Part shown: piece by piece, positions 11,153-22,641 of the stretch | Layout: each line of letters opens with the position of its first letter | Position numbering within the stretch: position 1 is the stretch's first letter | Assembly (NCBI GenBank): GCA_029449245.1 | Contig: JANATF010000011.1 | Location: 248,001 to 312,000, forward strand | Source: Mortierella alpina | Lineage: Eukaryota > Mortierellomycota > Mortierellomycetes > Mortierellales > Mortierellaceae | DNA length: 64,000 nt | Direction of reading: 5' to 3' | Notes under the pieces: model-generated | Databases searched by the model: none | Seen by the model: the letters and a program-made list of their open reading frames with translations, nothing else | Told to the model about the DNA's origin: nothing | Made by a program: the position numbers and the translations under genes

Positions 11153-11398
11153 TCGTCATCCTGAATAGAAGCGAGTTATGAAGGACTTCTACTCGCACCT
11201 CCCTTTGCATAAACATGTCCTCTTTTTACCCTACCGCATTGGCATTTGGTTCATCACTTTTTTTTTATATTACAACGAAGGAGGACAGAAAGAATCAAGA
11301 GGAGGAGAAAACGAATATCATGTCTTGGGGTGCCAAAAAAAGAGGAAAATGAAAAAAAAATTGAAAAAAAAACAAAAAAATGTATCTGGAGTGTCAAC

Positions 11399-14080
11399 TC
11401 ATTCCTGTAGGGAATAGCCGCCCATGGCTGCTTGCGCCGCCTGTGCAGCCATCTGGGCGCGCTTGAACTTGATACAGTCTTCAAGGTGCTCGCCCCTGTA
11501 CTTGGTGACGTACCCGCCCCCTTCCTTCTCTGTCACGGTCTTGTTCACCTACAAAAAAGCACAGCAGTAGAGAGAGAGGCGATCAGTGCGTTGCCCAGTG
11601 TGTGACAAGTGTTCTCGAAGATAGAAAAAGAAAACAGGCAGATTCATGACATACCGTGCATCCACCGGCACTATTGGAACACTTGTAATAAATACTCTTG
11701 CAGCCGGTCTTCTTCTGTGTCGTATTACCATTGTTCTTCCACAGGTACTGGTCCACCAATGGTTCGGGTGAATCTACAATCTTGTTCACAGGTTGCATCT
11801 CCCGTCGCTTGCGTTTCCTCTTTGGATCCGCACCTCCATCTTGTGATGTCCCGCTGGCTGTACTGGTATTCGTACCAGTCCGTCCTCGTGGAGCCGTACC
11901 CCCTCCACCTCCTCCTGCTGCTGCTGTAGTTGATACGCCTGCTCCTCCTGCTCCTGTTGCCCCTGTAGCACAGTTGTTGCCTGTTGTGGCTGTCATACCT
12001 GCTACAGCTCCAGATGAGGAGGATGATACTGATCCCATACCGACTGCCATATTCAACGACGAATTTACTGCACTCTGATACAGAAGCGAAGGGGATGTCG
12101 AAGACGGAATGTTGTGATGGTGCTGGTGCTGATGCTGGTGTGGATGATGATGATGATGAGAATGATGTTGTTGATACGCGCCATGCCCAGAGACTGAGGC
12201 CAGGTCCGAGAAATCCAACGTCAACGAGGTCTCGCCATTGCCTCCCATCATATTGTTCATACTCAAGGACGATCCAGGCCGACTATTCATGCCCCCCAAG
12301 AGCGGATGGTCGTTGTAGTCATCCTCAGAGTCGTCATCTATTCAAACGATTCGGATTTGGTTTTTTTTTGGGTTGCGTGTCAATCTTATGAGATCAAACA
12401 AACCTCTTCGAACCGCTCATAATGGGAAATGCAGGGGGTCGAAAAAAGGAGGTACAGCTTTGGCATAACAAGGGGATAGGGTGGGATGCCCAAAAATAAC
12501 ACTCAGCTTTTGGTTCCACACAATCGCGCGCGCGAGCGAGAGCAAGGAAGAGAGGCACAGCCAAAACTCATGAAGGGGAAGGAGGGGGAACCAATAACCA
12601 TAAACACAACTGCAAAATATCCAAAAACATACCACTATCGTCAAATGTTCGCAGAGAGGCTGCACTGTCATTCCTGGGTCGACCAGCAGCCAGGCGCTGC
12701 TCGGTTACTGTCATTTGCTGCCCATTGATGTGGGACAGATGTGAGAGCGAATTGGTCCGGCGAATGACGTTCTGGTTGTGGTGGTGATCTTGATGCTGAA
12801 ACTGGGGCATTGTTTGGTAAGGGTACACCTGTGGGTATTGACCAAACGGTGGCGGCAAGTGGTGTTGTTGCTGTTGCGACGGATGCGGATGCTGCTGCTG
12901 GTGTTGCTGATGGTGCGGTTGGTACTGAGTCTGGGGATGCGGGTAGGCTTGCTGCAGAGTGAACGTGGCTGGATGCTGGTACGCGCTTTGTTGTTGTTGC
13001 TGCTGCTGCTGATGTTGCTGGTGCTGCTGCGATGGTTGCTGTCCATAGGGATGCGAGATGTGGTGCTGCTGCAGCGTCGTATTTGGGCCGGCCAGTCCCA
13101 ACATGGACAGACCTCCGAATTGAGACGAGGACGGTGCTGTTGACGTGGCAGCCGTATTGGAAACTGAGGGCATCGACGACAAGGACTGGGATCGCAGATG
13201 ACCATGATGGACCTCCCTTGCAAACGTAACAGACCGCTTACGGGAGAGTCCCTGCTCCGGCCCCTGAAGACCAAACCCGCTGCCTGCTCCTCCTGCTCCC
13301 GTACTACTGTTTCCAAGGTTGCCGGCGACTTCTAATGAGGAGCCGTCGTATCCACCATCATCCATGAAACGCTTCCCAGTGGACGTCAACCCTCCTAGCG
13401 ACATGGCGGGCGTTGCTGTGGTGGTTGTAGTATCTGTCGAACCCATGTTCCCGGTCGAGACACTGGAACCTGGTGTGGCTGCGGTGACACTCGTTGTTGG
13501 AATAGGGCCTTGTTCATCTGTAGTCGCAGTCTGGGCCAAAAGGCCCTCGTATCCCGTCATGAGTGGCACTGCCCCCGCCAACCCTCGGTTCTCGCCTCTC
13601 ATAATCAGGTCCATCATCTTGAAACGCGCCTCCTCTGCCCAACGTCGGTCCTCCTCGGTCTTGGAGGCAATAATCATTTTCAGGAGCTCTGGCTGCGACG
13701 AGTATGTGGCTAGGATGGTGTCCAAGTCTGCGCTGTGGGGAGGAGTCGTCGGTAGGTTGGAGCCCTGGTTGAGACCTGTGGTACCTGTAGGGGTCGATGG
13801 CAGGACCACGCCCTGTGACGACGAGTGCTGTGGCGGGGACGGCAGCATCCCCCCAAAGTTGGATAGCATCGCAGTGTTAATTGTCGGGTGTCCGCTAACG
13901 TTGGCTAGGTTGGCGCCAGAGCTAACGCTGATCGGCGAGGCAGACGATCCAGAGACGATGACAGGTGAAGCCTGGAGCGAAGACGGGTGAACAGACAACG
14001 GCGGAGAAGCAAGTTCTTGAGCAAGCTCCTGCGATAACTGCTGGGACGCTACTGGGCCAAGTGGATGGTGGTGCTGGTGG

Positions 14081-14118
<38 letters not shown>

Positions 14119-14226
14119 TTGCTGGCTAGGATGAGTGAGAGATCCGGGCGAGGTGATGTGCGTCGTTGAAGGATACGGAAGAAACCCGTAGGGCGTGGAG
14201 GTGGGGGTCGCGGTGGAGGTATTCAT
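11399..14226 (-). CDS. WRKY-like zinc-domain transcription factor with Gln/His-rich N-terminus
   Basis: Three exons on the minus strand: 12633-14226, 11655-12337 and 11399-11548, giving 808 residues. Residues 1-700 are disordered, with a 15-Gln run near residue 35, Gln/His tracts near 400-480 and Gly/Ala/Ser-rich stretches. Near the C-terminus lies DQYLWKNNGNTTQKKTG, then SIYYKCSNSAGGC, VNKTVTEKE, and YVTKYRGEHLEDC. The spacing of Trp, the YYKC, the GC-x-V-x-K-x-V and the Y-x-G-x-H fit the WRKY/GCM1-type zinc fold, with ligands C751, C758, H780 and C784 (C-X6-C, H-X3-C). The WRKYGQK core itself is not kept; WKNNG stands in its place. The third exon holds the second half of the zinc fold. Start at 14226 is the first true ATG; an in-frame upstream GTG is not used. 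DNA binding is inferred from the fold. Confidence 0.8.
14080..14125. repeat. Coding CAG/CAA tract (15 Gln) in the WRKY-like gene
   Basis: Tandem TTG/CTG triplets on the plus strand, read as a Gln run on the minus strand, followed by a His-rich run. Likely to vary in length between strains. Confidence 0.8.
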
Positions 14227-16382
14227 GGCGAGTTGTGAGAAACGTGCAGGCACGTATCAGGATTTGGAAGGCGTACTTTGTTTACCGCAGGCTGTTCTCT
14301 TTGGACAGTGTCTTCGCCTCTTGGCCTCGTTCACGCTGTTTTCCCTGTCGATTTGTCTTTTTTAGGGGGGTCCAATATCAGCAGCTCTAGGGCACTACAC
14401 AGCAAAGGACAGGACACACACGGACAGGAAGAGGTGGAGGAAGACAAAAACAATCGCTGTGCTCGACGTTGCCTGCGTGTGCTCTTGCAGTGGAGTAGCG
14501 GTGATGCGGGTGACGAAGACACGAGACTGGGACGTGGAGTCAAGACGTTATGGGGAGCGAGAAACAGGCAAATCAAGGTACAACGGCGTTGCTGGTAAAG
14601 CTGAAAGGAACGAAGGCAGGTAGGGAAAGGAAGCAAGGAGACCGAGCAAACCAAAAGGTGGGAAGAAGGGCACAAGGAAAGAGAGGACACGGCAGGGTGT
14701 GCACGGTGGTATGGGAATATGTATGGTCTGGGTATGGTTTGGGGTCAGGCAGATAGAAAAAAAAGACGAAAAATTTCACGGAAGCGCTCCTTCAAAATCT
14801 ATTGGAATCCCAATGGGCAGATCCAGGCTGAAGGTGTGCAGGGCGGAAGGGACGGATCAAGAGGAATGGGCAGAAGGCGGGCTGGCTGGAAAAGAGAGAG
14901 GCGAGAGAAAATATTGCTCAGGGCAGAGGGCAAAGGGCAAAGGGCGAGAGAGAGAGAAAAAAAATAACAAAAAAACAACAAAGGCAAAACGTTGCATGGT
15001 TCGCCATGGTCGCATGGTCTGCATGGGTACCCCTACCTCATCCTCCATGGGCCGCTTCACGCCAGAGTCTCGACTGGAAGAGGGGTAAAAAACACCCCCC
15101 TGATGCTCTCGTCGCGATTCCTCTTCGAGTTAGGCGGCAAAGAGCCACAGCATGCCCACTACAGCGACTCTCATTCCTCAGCAAAAGCACATGGCGACAG
15201 GCAGAGGTACTGCTCGGGCGTGTATGTATATATGGATTCGTACAGTGCGCTGTAAGGGGGAAGGCATGTTGCTTTTTTACTGTCCTTTAGCTCCAACGCA
15301 CGGTGATCGCCTCCTTGATTCCCTGCTTGGGATGCTTCGATGACAGTGGATGATGACGGGCACGGAGAACAGGGTGAGAAGCAGAATGAACCAGGAAGAG
15401 CTGCCATGGTCGCGCTGTTGCCTGTTACTCTTGACGACGCAGTGTGAAGTGAACAACGAGGAGGCATAGGGTGATGGCTGATGAAAGGGAATTTGCCGAT
15501 GCGATCGATCCCTGGCTCCTCTCTTTCAGTGGCTATCTCACCCACACACACGCACCCACGCACCCACACTCCCACTCATTGCATTCTCGCTCCTCATAGC
15601 AGATCGATGGCGAAGGCCAAATGGCTTTCCCTCCTTTTTTGGATTCCTGCATGGGCCGACTTTTCTTTGACACAGACCAACAAACTCAACACAAACGCAA
15701 CGCGCATGGCGCAAGTGGTGTGTGTACTCCACCCATTTCTGTATGCGTCCGCGGTGTAGTTGCATGAACACCTGTGTCGTCTCGCGCTTAGTCTGCCTTG
15801 GCATGCCCCTTCTCCTATCCCTCGCAACGGCCCATGGCGATAGGTGTGGTTGCTTCAAATATTCATGCGCGTGTTTTTTTTTGCCTCTATCTCCCCCTTT
15901 GTTGTTGTTGTTGCTGGTGTTCATTGTTGTGATCCCACTGTGCGCACATGCGTGTGAATGGTGCAAGACGGAGTTGCACAATTTGCGGACCATATATTGC
16001 TTAGACTGCCGCCAGAGATAGAGATAGACCCATGTCTTTTTTCTTGTGCCTCGAGGGTTTCCAGCGATCATCTTTTGAAGATGTACACAAATGTTGGGTA
16101 CCCTCTCTTCCCCATCTTACCAGTGTCCTTGTACCATCCTTCCTCTTTCAGTACGGCGGCCACTGACACGATTCGCGCCTCGAATACTTGAGTATTGACC
16201 GTGCTTGAACTCACGTCGATCTCGCCTCCAGGCCGATTAGAGTTGAGAAGTACAGTCCAACGAGTACTTCAGGAACCAACGAATTCACACCATCACCATG
16301 CGCTAGAGTTATTTGTGTTCTTTATTTCATCAGTCCACTTGGACTTGGATGACGAAGCAAAGATCTTTTGTCCGATCCCTCT
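14227..16382. other. 2.2 kb intergenic, no gene seen
   Basis: Upstream region of the WRKY-like gene and downstream region of the eIF2B alpha gene. It holds GA-rich (14620-14960) and CT-rich (15840-16160) stretches. Short ORFs on both strands lack splice logic or recognisable content. Any non-coding RNA or long leader here would be invisible by eye. Confidence 0.5.
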
Positions 16383-17884
16383 CTACAAGTAGAGTTTGAT
16401 CAGCTCGTCCGAAACTCCTGAAGGCGTGAGGACACCAAGGTCAGTGAAGAGCAGTGTGATGTAGTTGGGAGGGGTATAGTCCACCAGAGGGTTAGAGCCC
16501 TGTGAGGCTTGATCCTCCGAGGTCTTCATGTGCAGTGCCGTTTGTGATAATGCAGTCGAAGGCGAGGCTGAGGACGATGCTGTTGGCGTCCGAGAGACGG
16601 ATCCATCGTCATTGGTCTTGGAATCATAGTCGACATTGAGTTCCTGGAAAGATAACGTGTCGGCGTTGTATGTCGGGAGGTCGTATTGGTTCAGTGGGAA
16701 CAATCGTACAAACTTGTAGCTATGATTGACAAGAAAAGACGGCACATCTTGTTAGCCAATACTCTAATGCCAATTCTGAGAGGTGTTCGGTAACCAGCAA
16801 GCAATTGGTCATGACAACAAGGAATCGCTACCTCTCTGCAACAGCGTAGAAGGGCTTGTTGGCTGCTTTTGCGACAATGGCCATCTGGTACGATCCAATC
16901 TGGTTGATCAACCCTCCGTTCTCAACCACTCCCTCTGCACCAACGAGGACCATATCGACTTTGTCAATCACATATCCCACTGCTGCGTCCAGAATGATGG
17001 TTGTGGGAATCCCTGCGGCACGCAACACCTTGGCGGAGCGAATGCTAGAAGAAAAAAGGAGAGAAAAACATACAGCAAATGCATGCCTGATGAGTCAGAG
17101 AATATATGGCGCAGACAATAATGATAGCCAGTCCACTTCATCGACGTGCCCGCACTGCCGACATACCCTCCTTGAGTTTGGCTCGACTCTGTGACAAAGA
17201 CCTTAAACCGCTTGTGGTTCTCGGCGGCCTTTTGCAAAAGCAACGAGACGACACGCGAATGCGCGTGGATCAGAACCACGCTTCCGTCCTTGATAAATGG
17301 AACGCCCATCTCTGCAATCTTGTAGCGGCAAGCATCTGCCTTCTCGACAAAGCTCTGGCCTCGGACAATCAGCGTCTTCTTCCACGTCTCAAAATCGGCC
17401 ACATCCTGCGAGTTCCTGGTGACAAACCGCAAAAAGAGATCGCATCCTGCAGACAGCGAGATCGAGTTTCGGACCGATGATTTGAGCTTTTGGCTGGCGT
17501 CCTTTATTGACAGCATGAATTCAGACATGGTCGTAGCTGGAGCGTTGGAAAATAGGATTCAACAGAGTCAGCATCCTGCTGAGAAGCCAGAAAGATAGCA
17601 ACGTGACAGAAGCATGCGTTGACAGTACCTTTTGAATGCTTGATGAGTTCAACCAGCGACTCGATGGCAGCCACTGGCATGGACAACTCCTAGTAGGTGC
17701 AAGTTTGAGCAGGTAGCAATGAATAGAAAAAAAGAGTTGGTATCCTTGTCATATGACAGCAGAGTCTCCAACAGATTCCTGACCTCCCCGGCGTGCAGAA
17801 CTGAAGACAAGCCGTTACCGGTGAATTGATCAGCAAGCTCTTGTAGTTTGCAACAACGTCGAAATTGTCATCTTTGGAAGTCAT
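16383..17884 (-). CDS. GCN3: Translation initiation factor eIF2B subunit alpha
   Basis: Five exons on the minus strand: 17819-17884, 17629-17689, 17167-17536, 16832-17044 and 16383-16719, giving 348 residues. Conserved family segments are present: [83 protein letters not shown] and the C-terminal [20 protein letters not shown]. eIF2B is the guanine-nucleotide exchange factor for eIF2; the alpha subunit is regulatory and senses phosphorylated eIF2. The protein is about 40 residues longer than the human one because of a Ser/Thr-rich insertion (about residues 265-310) between NVDYDSKT and NPLVDYTPP. Start at 17884 gives [11 protein letters not shown]. Confidence 0.95.
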
Positions 17885-18211
17885 GTTTGGCGGCGTTATC
17901 GTTTCTGCTGTTTGCTGCTTGCTGTCTGCTGTCTGCTGTGCTTATGCTCGAAGGGGCGTCGTGCTGATCAACAGGGCTAGCGAGTGCGGTGTGAGTGAAT
18001 GAGAACGAATGCTAACTGGAGGTATGGCAGAAATATTGTAAACAGTTCATATCACCCTTAAGCTCCACATTTTAGCTACTCCACCACAGATGTTATGGCC
18101 TTGGTGGGAGGAAGGATGTATTTTACAAGGCGGCTCTACTATGCCAACCTACTATGCAGTGTCATTGACTTGTATGATGAAAAGGAGGCGAAAAAAGACT
18201 TTTGAGAGGAT
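17885..18211. other. Intergenic, no gene seen
   Basis: Promoter of the eIF2B alpha gene and 3' end of the hotdog gene. A CTGCT/TGTCTGCTG repeat lies at about 17905-17940. Confidence 0.5.
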
Positions 18212-19327
18212 CTAGAGCGAAGGACGTTGGGTCTTGTCTTCGCGTACGATGGCACGGCTAAGGGACACAACCTGCTCTTTGCCATGAGCGTCAACAGAGC
18301 AGATTTCAAAGCGCACGACGTCAAACTCGTCGTGGATCCTGCTGCGCTCGACCCAGCTCCAGACGTAAACCTCGGGCTTGACCTTGAGCTCCCGCTCGAA
18401 TCCAACGTATAGCTCGTACACATGGCCTCTCTTGTAATAGACCGATCCTCTGGGCACAGCCACGTTTGTTTCAGATGTGCCTTTGCTTGATGGAATGACA
18501 GACAGATCCGTGGCCGTCTTGGCGGATCCTGCACCATTAGCATAGTATCCAGATCGTAATCCAAAGGTCAGGACATCGTGAATCAAGGCAGAGTAACGAG
18601 AGTTGGTTACATGGCCCAGTTCGTCCTCATCAGACTTTCGAAGATGAATCTGAACGCGGAACGCATTGGAAGGCCGCGACGAGCCTTCAGATCTTGCTGC
18701 TGGAGCCTTCTCGTCCAAGAACTGGACTGCCGATGGAGCAGCCAGTGCTGGGTTCTGGAACACGCCCGGAGTGGGCTTGAAAAAGCGATGGCCCTTCTCA
18801 TCCGTCTGCCACTTGATGAAGACAAGAGCTCCCTCAGCACTTGCAAAAAGTCGTTCGGGCTCCTCGTCATCTTCCAAGACCGCATACTGATCATCCTCGT
18901 CCCTGTTGTTAAAGTCTCGCTTTGCTTGGCTCTTGGGCACAGTCAAAAATCGGTGCTGGAGCTTGATGCTGGTGTTGCCAATGGCCGTAAAGCGGGTTTC
19001 GACTCGGAAGAGCTGACCAAACCGCGGCCTTGTCCTGTTCTTGTCCCACTGGTCAGGATACCGGCTGGCATTCTCAAGATAGTGTTGATCTAGCTTGACG
19101 TTGGCGTAGCGCACGACTCTGTTCTTGTCCTTGAGCTGTGGAAAGACCTTGAGGAGCTGCTTGATGTGGGCGTCTCTGGCATCGTCGACCAGGAGAAAGA
19201 GGGACTCGATATGTCTGCTTTCCGTTGTACACTCAGTCCAGCGCAGGGCTGTGGTGGGTTGAGAATAGACGATATCCACTCGTCCCGTTGCCACTGGGTA
19301 TTGTGCGGTGGAGAGATCGGTCGCCAT
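18212..19327 (-). CDS. Hotdog-fold (thioesterase-like) protein, 371 aa
   Basis: One exon from ATG 19327 to TAG 18212. The second half contains DELGHVTNSRYSALIHDVL, the helix-containing motif seen in acyl-CoA/acyl-ACP thioesterases and related hotdog proteins, followed by KRGHVYELYVGFER and WSWVERSRI strands. The first half (RPRFGQLFRVETRFTAIGN, then a LQHRFL strand) looks like a second hotdog unit, so a double-hotdog protein is likely. No signal peptide is evident. In the motif Thr replaces the usual Asn (HVTN instead of HVNN), and the catalytic residue cannot be assigned by eye. Possible substrates are acyl-CoA thioesters; this is inference. Confidence 0.7.
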   Translation of the reverse strand: MATDLSTAQYPVATGRVDIVYSQPTTALRWTECTTESRHIESLFLLVDDARDAHIKQLLKVFPQLKDKNRVVRYANVKLDQHYLENASRYPDQWDKNRTRPRFGQLFRVETRFTAIGNTSIKLQHRFLTVPKSQAKRDFNNRDEDDQYAVLEDDEEPERLFASAEGALVFIKWQTDEKGHRFFKPTPGVFQNPALAAPSAVQFLDEKAPAARSEGSSRPSNAFRVQIHLRKSDEDELGHVTNSRYSALIHDVLTFGLRSGYYANGAGSAKTATDLSVIPSSKGTSETNVAVPRGSVYYKRGHVYELYVGFERELKVKPEVYVWSWVERSRIHDEFDVVRFEICSVDAHGKEQVVSLSRAIVREDKTQRPSL

Positions 19328-21646
19328 GGGAGCAAAGCTAGTGTTGCTAATGCAAAAAGAGAGAGCGCGAGAATGCGGAAGAGTGGGGAGGTGCTTGCGA
19401 TTGCAAAGATGTAGGGGATGAGGATGTGAATGTGAGCGAGCAGGGCGAGGGCAGAGAAGTGAAGTGAAGAGACTTGAGCAAGCCGAGCGCTGTATTCATA
19501 GGCATTTCACACGTGATGGCACGGTGCTCAAGAGAAACAGGGTGCTTCGTTTTGCCGGCTTGCATCCCCTGGACTCGAATCCCATTGGGTGGGCCTGGCC
19601 TTCACCCAGATCCTGGCGGACAATTTACAGAAAGAACGAAAAAGCCTACAGCAGCCCCGACCGATCGGGCTCGGTGCAGTAGGGCCGCGGATGCAGCCCT
19701 CGGTCATCACTGGCAACGTGTGGGTTGAGCTGTGCGTGAAAATATATTGCCTTGTCGAAGACGAAGAATGCACCTTGTTGGGGACATGTCGATCCACGCG
19801 TGCTCGTGCCACTGTTCGCTTTGACAGCAGATCCGCCTGAAAAATAATGCGCTCGGCTTCTCTGTTCAAGCCACGTTTTCTTTTCTTTTTCCCGAAGCAC
19901 AGCCAAGAGGCACATGCAAGTGAACTCTGTTATAGGTAAGCTCTGAGCCGGACAAACTACACCCGATGTACCAACCTTCCACTTCATCGGCACCTCTCGA
20001 CGACTGTCCACAGCTGTCCTATGCTTGTATGCTTCGTAGGACCTGCCAGTAGAAGCCGAAACTCCACATGGCAATCGCCAGTGCTATTAGCGAACCACTG
20101 GCTGCAGCAAAGCTGCATGGAAGGATAAAAATAGCCACTGTAGAAAGCTATGGCTCAATGGGAGATCGATGAGGTATTGCTACATCAATAGGCACTTCAG
20201 CGGCGTCCCTGCCGCGTCTTCTCCATCTTCATCCCGTGGAACAATCCCACAGCTCATGCTGCTGAAGGTTTGCTATTGTAACGCAAACTCGGCACGCATG
20301 TGAGCACTCATTAACATGATGATCACAACGACTATATTTTGGAGAAACGCAATCTGCTCCATCCTTCGCTGGATGCTCCAGATAAATAGATGGGCTATCT
20401 CAAAGCAATTGAGAATTGAATTGTATTATAGATCCCTATGCCATATTGCGTCTTACCTTGCTATGGTCCATGGAAGTCTCCAAGGTTGCACTTGTTTTGA
20501 AAAGCATATCAAACCTCGGGTCATGCAGCTCTTTATTTACAAGCGTGCCTTGATTGACTAGCCAACTTGCATGGCGCTGGAAGGCGCTAGGTCAACTATA
20601 TATCTCACACCATCTTTGAATTGAACGAGGTAGTTTTTTTTTGGGGTGACCACAATAGGTCCGGGTAGAGGAGTCGAGAAACCGCCCGCCTTCATTAAGA
20701 CTGAATAGAGCAGCTCATGTGTTTAGTCTGCAACCGCACGTCCAGAAATCTATCGCAAAGTGTAAGAGTGTACTTGACGACTTTCTAGCATCTCATTTCT
20801 GGAGAAGCCGACACAACCGTTGTTCGTTAGTGGTGCAGCTGAACTGGGAAAGAAGGTCCGGTGCAGGGCGTCAAAGCCTCGCTTCTTTCCACGCAAGGAT
20901 GACAAGCTACTGCAGCGAACAGGCATCCAAATATAATGCAATGCGCGCTTCTGCTGGCAGATGGAGATCCTTCGCTTTGCTCAATTTGATTGGACAAATT
21001 CGACGCCATTCATCTACTCTTTCGTCGCTCCTTGACCAGGCGTAACAGTGCCCCAGACCTTTGTTTATTGCTCTTGCGTGGCTCTGAGTATGTCAGCGTT
21101 GACATCTGTCCATCTTTGCCGCACTTTTCTCCTCCCTCGTTTTACATGGACCAGAGTCAAGTCGTGGTGATACTGTGGGGAGCCAAGACCTACTGTAGTT
21201 CAATTGCATCTCCATCCTTGTCGGGTCAGCCTCAAGCTAACGCCTGCTGAACGATACACGTTGCAACTGTAGCATGACTCGAACTGCTTCCGATGCATAC
21301 TTTCCTTGTACAAGACACCCTCGGATGTGCCTATGGCTCAGAGCTCAGTCGTGAACGATGGATTGAATAGAGGCGAAGTAAGGAAATTGCGCCAGCCCTT
21401 GAGCTCGTGGTCAACCTTCCCTCATCGACCAAGTGATACAAAGGGGAAGCGTGATGCAGGCATGGCATGGCATGGCCCTTCTTTTCGACATAGACTAGTT
21501 GCCTTTCAGCCCCGAAGGATCGAAACAGGTGGGTCCAGAGTCCACAGCGCTAGGAGCAAGAGTGTGGGTGCGGCATCAGCTCGGCCTTTTATGCATCCCA
21601 GCGGAAAAGAGACTTGGTCTGGCCCTTGTCCGTTTGGCGTTACATG

Positions 21647-21653
21647 TATATAA
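21647..21653 (+). promoter_or_regulatory. Probable TATA box (TATATAA) of the GATA gene
   Basis: TATATAA follows TACATG and precedes by about 35 bases a long CTCTCT run, a typical arrangement of TATA box and pyrimidine-rich start region. The coding start is 1 kb downstream. Confidence 0.5.
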
Positions 21654-21687
21654 CCTCCACCCCCAACCGAACTCCCGTTCGTCTTTT

Positions 21688-21710
21688 CTCTCTCTCTCTC
21701 TCTCTCTCTT
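21688..21710. repeat. (CT)n microsatellite
   Basis: Uninterrupted CT dinucleotides just downstream of the TATATAA element, probably at or near the transcription start. Confidence 0.8.
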
Positions 21711-22392
21711 CTCGCTTCTCAGTCAGAGCTCCACCTCGTCACCTCGTCACCTTAACATATCCTCTTTACCTCATTTTAACTACGTCCCCTCCACGCCGAC
21801 GCACTACTCCTCTCTCCGCTCTCTCGATCGCCCTTGTCGTTGTTCACTCTCCCTGCGCACACGACAGCCTGTCGACAAGAACTCCACACATCGCCTGCAC
21901 CTCTCGTCCTGTAGAAGGTAACCGACGTTCTCACGTAGTATACACATACCCAGCGCACCTTTGTGTAGAGTTGCCCTTTGATTCCTCCCTCCAACTTCCA
22001 AGTCTCTCATTTCTCTCCTGCAGCCGGCTGACGTTGTTGGCTCGGTATGTTGATCATGCCCTGTGCTGCTTTAGTGCACCTTTCGCACATGCTTGCTCTC
22101 GAGCAAACGCAAGCACGGACACCCTCACATTCTATTTCTCTCCCCTCTGTCTCTTCCCCCCTCCACGTACTTTTCATCTTCCCGAACTGCACAGTTGCGG
22201 GGAAATGTTTGCCTCTCCCCTTTCGACAAGGCTATATTTTCTTATCGGTGCTATGGCGTGCTCGCACAAATACGTGCTAAAGGTTTTTGAGCTCTGTCCG
22301 TTTTTCTATTGGTTTGTGGTCGGAGCACACACAAACTGTAAAGGGGGTATTTGTCACCTTGACACTTCTAGCTCGACCTTACTTGCTCCTTC

Positions 22393-22420
22393 ACTCCACT
22401 CCACTCCACTCCACTCCACT
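22393..22420. repeat. (ACTCC)n pentanucleotide repeat
   Basis: About five to six tandem copies of a CCACT unit in the leader of the GATA gene. Confidence 0.8.
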
Positions 22421-22641
22421 CGAACTTCCACTCCACCTTCCCTCTCCATCCTTCTATCCCTCACTCGCAGGCCTCCATCCTTTGTACTTACCTGGCTCGT
22501 GCTCCTTCCATCAATCCATTCCAGGCACACACGTCTGTCATTGTCTCGCCTGAACCGTACCTCGGCCAGCCCGCTGTCGCGCCCGCCTCTCCACTTTTCG
22601 TGCCAACTCCGCTGTTTTCTCACATTACCGCGGCCATCGAT

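Larger units (their letters stand above)
19328..22641. other. 3.3 kb intergenic plus long leader of the GATA gene
   Basis: The first 2.3 kb carries no convincing gene. A TATA box at 21647 and a CT run after it suggest that transcription of the GATA gene begins near 21.68 kb, giving a leader of roughly 950 bases. The leader has several short upstream ATGs and CT-rich stretches. It may contain introns, but none is certain. Confidence 0.5.

Noticed and set aside
14227-14253. N-terminal extension of the WRKY-like protein upstream of 14226
   Set aside because: The in-frame upstream start is GTG; the first true ATG is at 14226.
14573-15010. Phe/Pro-rich and Lys-rich ORFs upstream of the WRKY-like gene
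   Set aside because: GA/CT-rich sequence read in several frames; no start context or intron structure.
19555-19600. tRNA-like B-box (ACTCGAATCCC)
   Set aside because: No A-box, no acceptor-stem pairing and no anticodon arm could be placed at the right distance upstream.
19646-20074. Minus-strand ORF of 142 codons in the 3.3 kb gap
   Set aside because: No recognisable domain, many rare residues, and no support from neighbouring exons.
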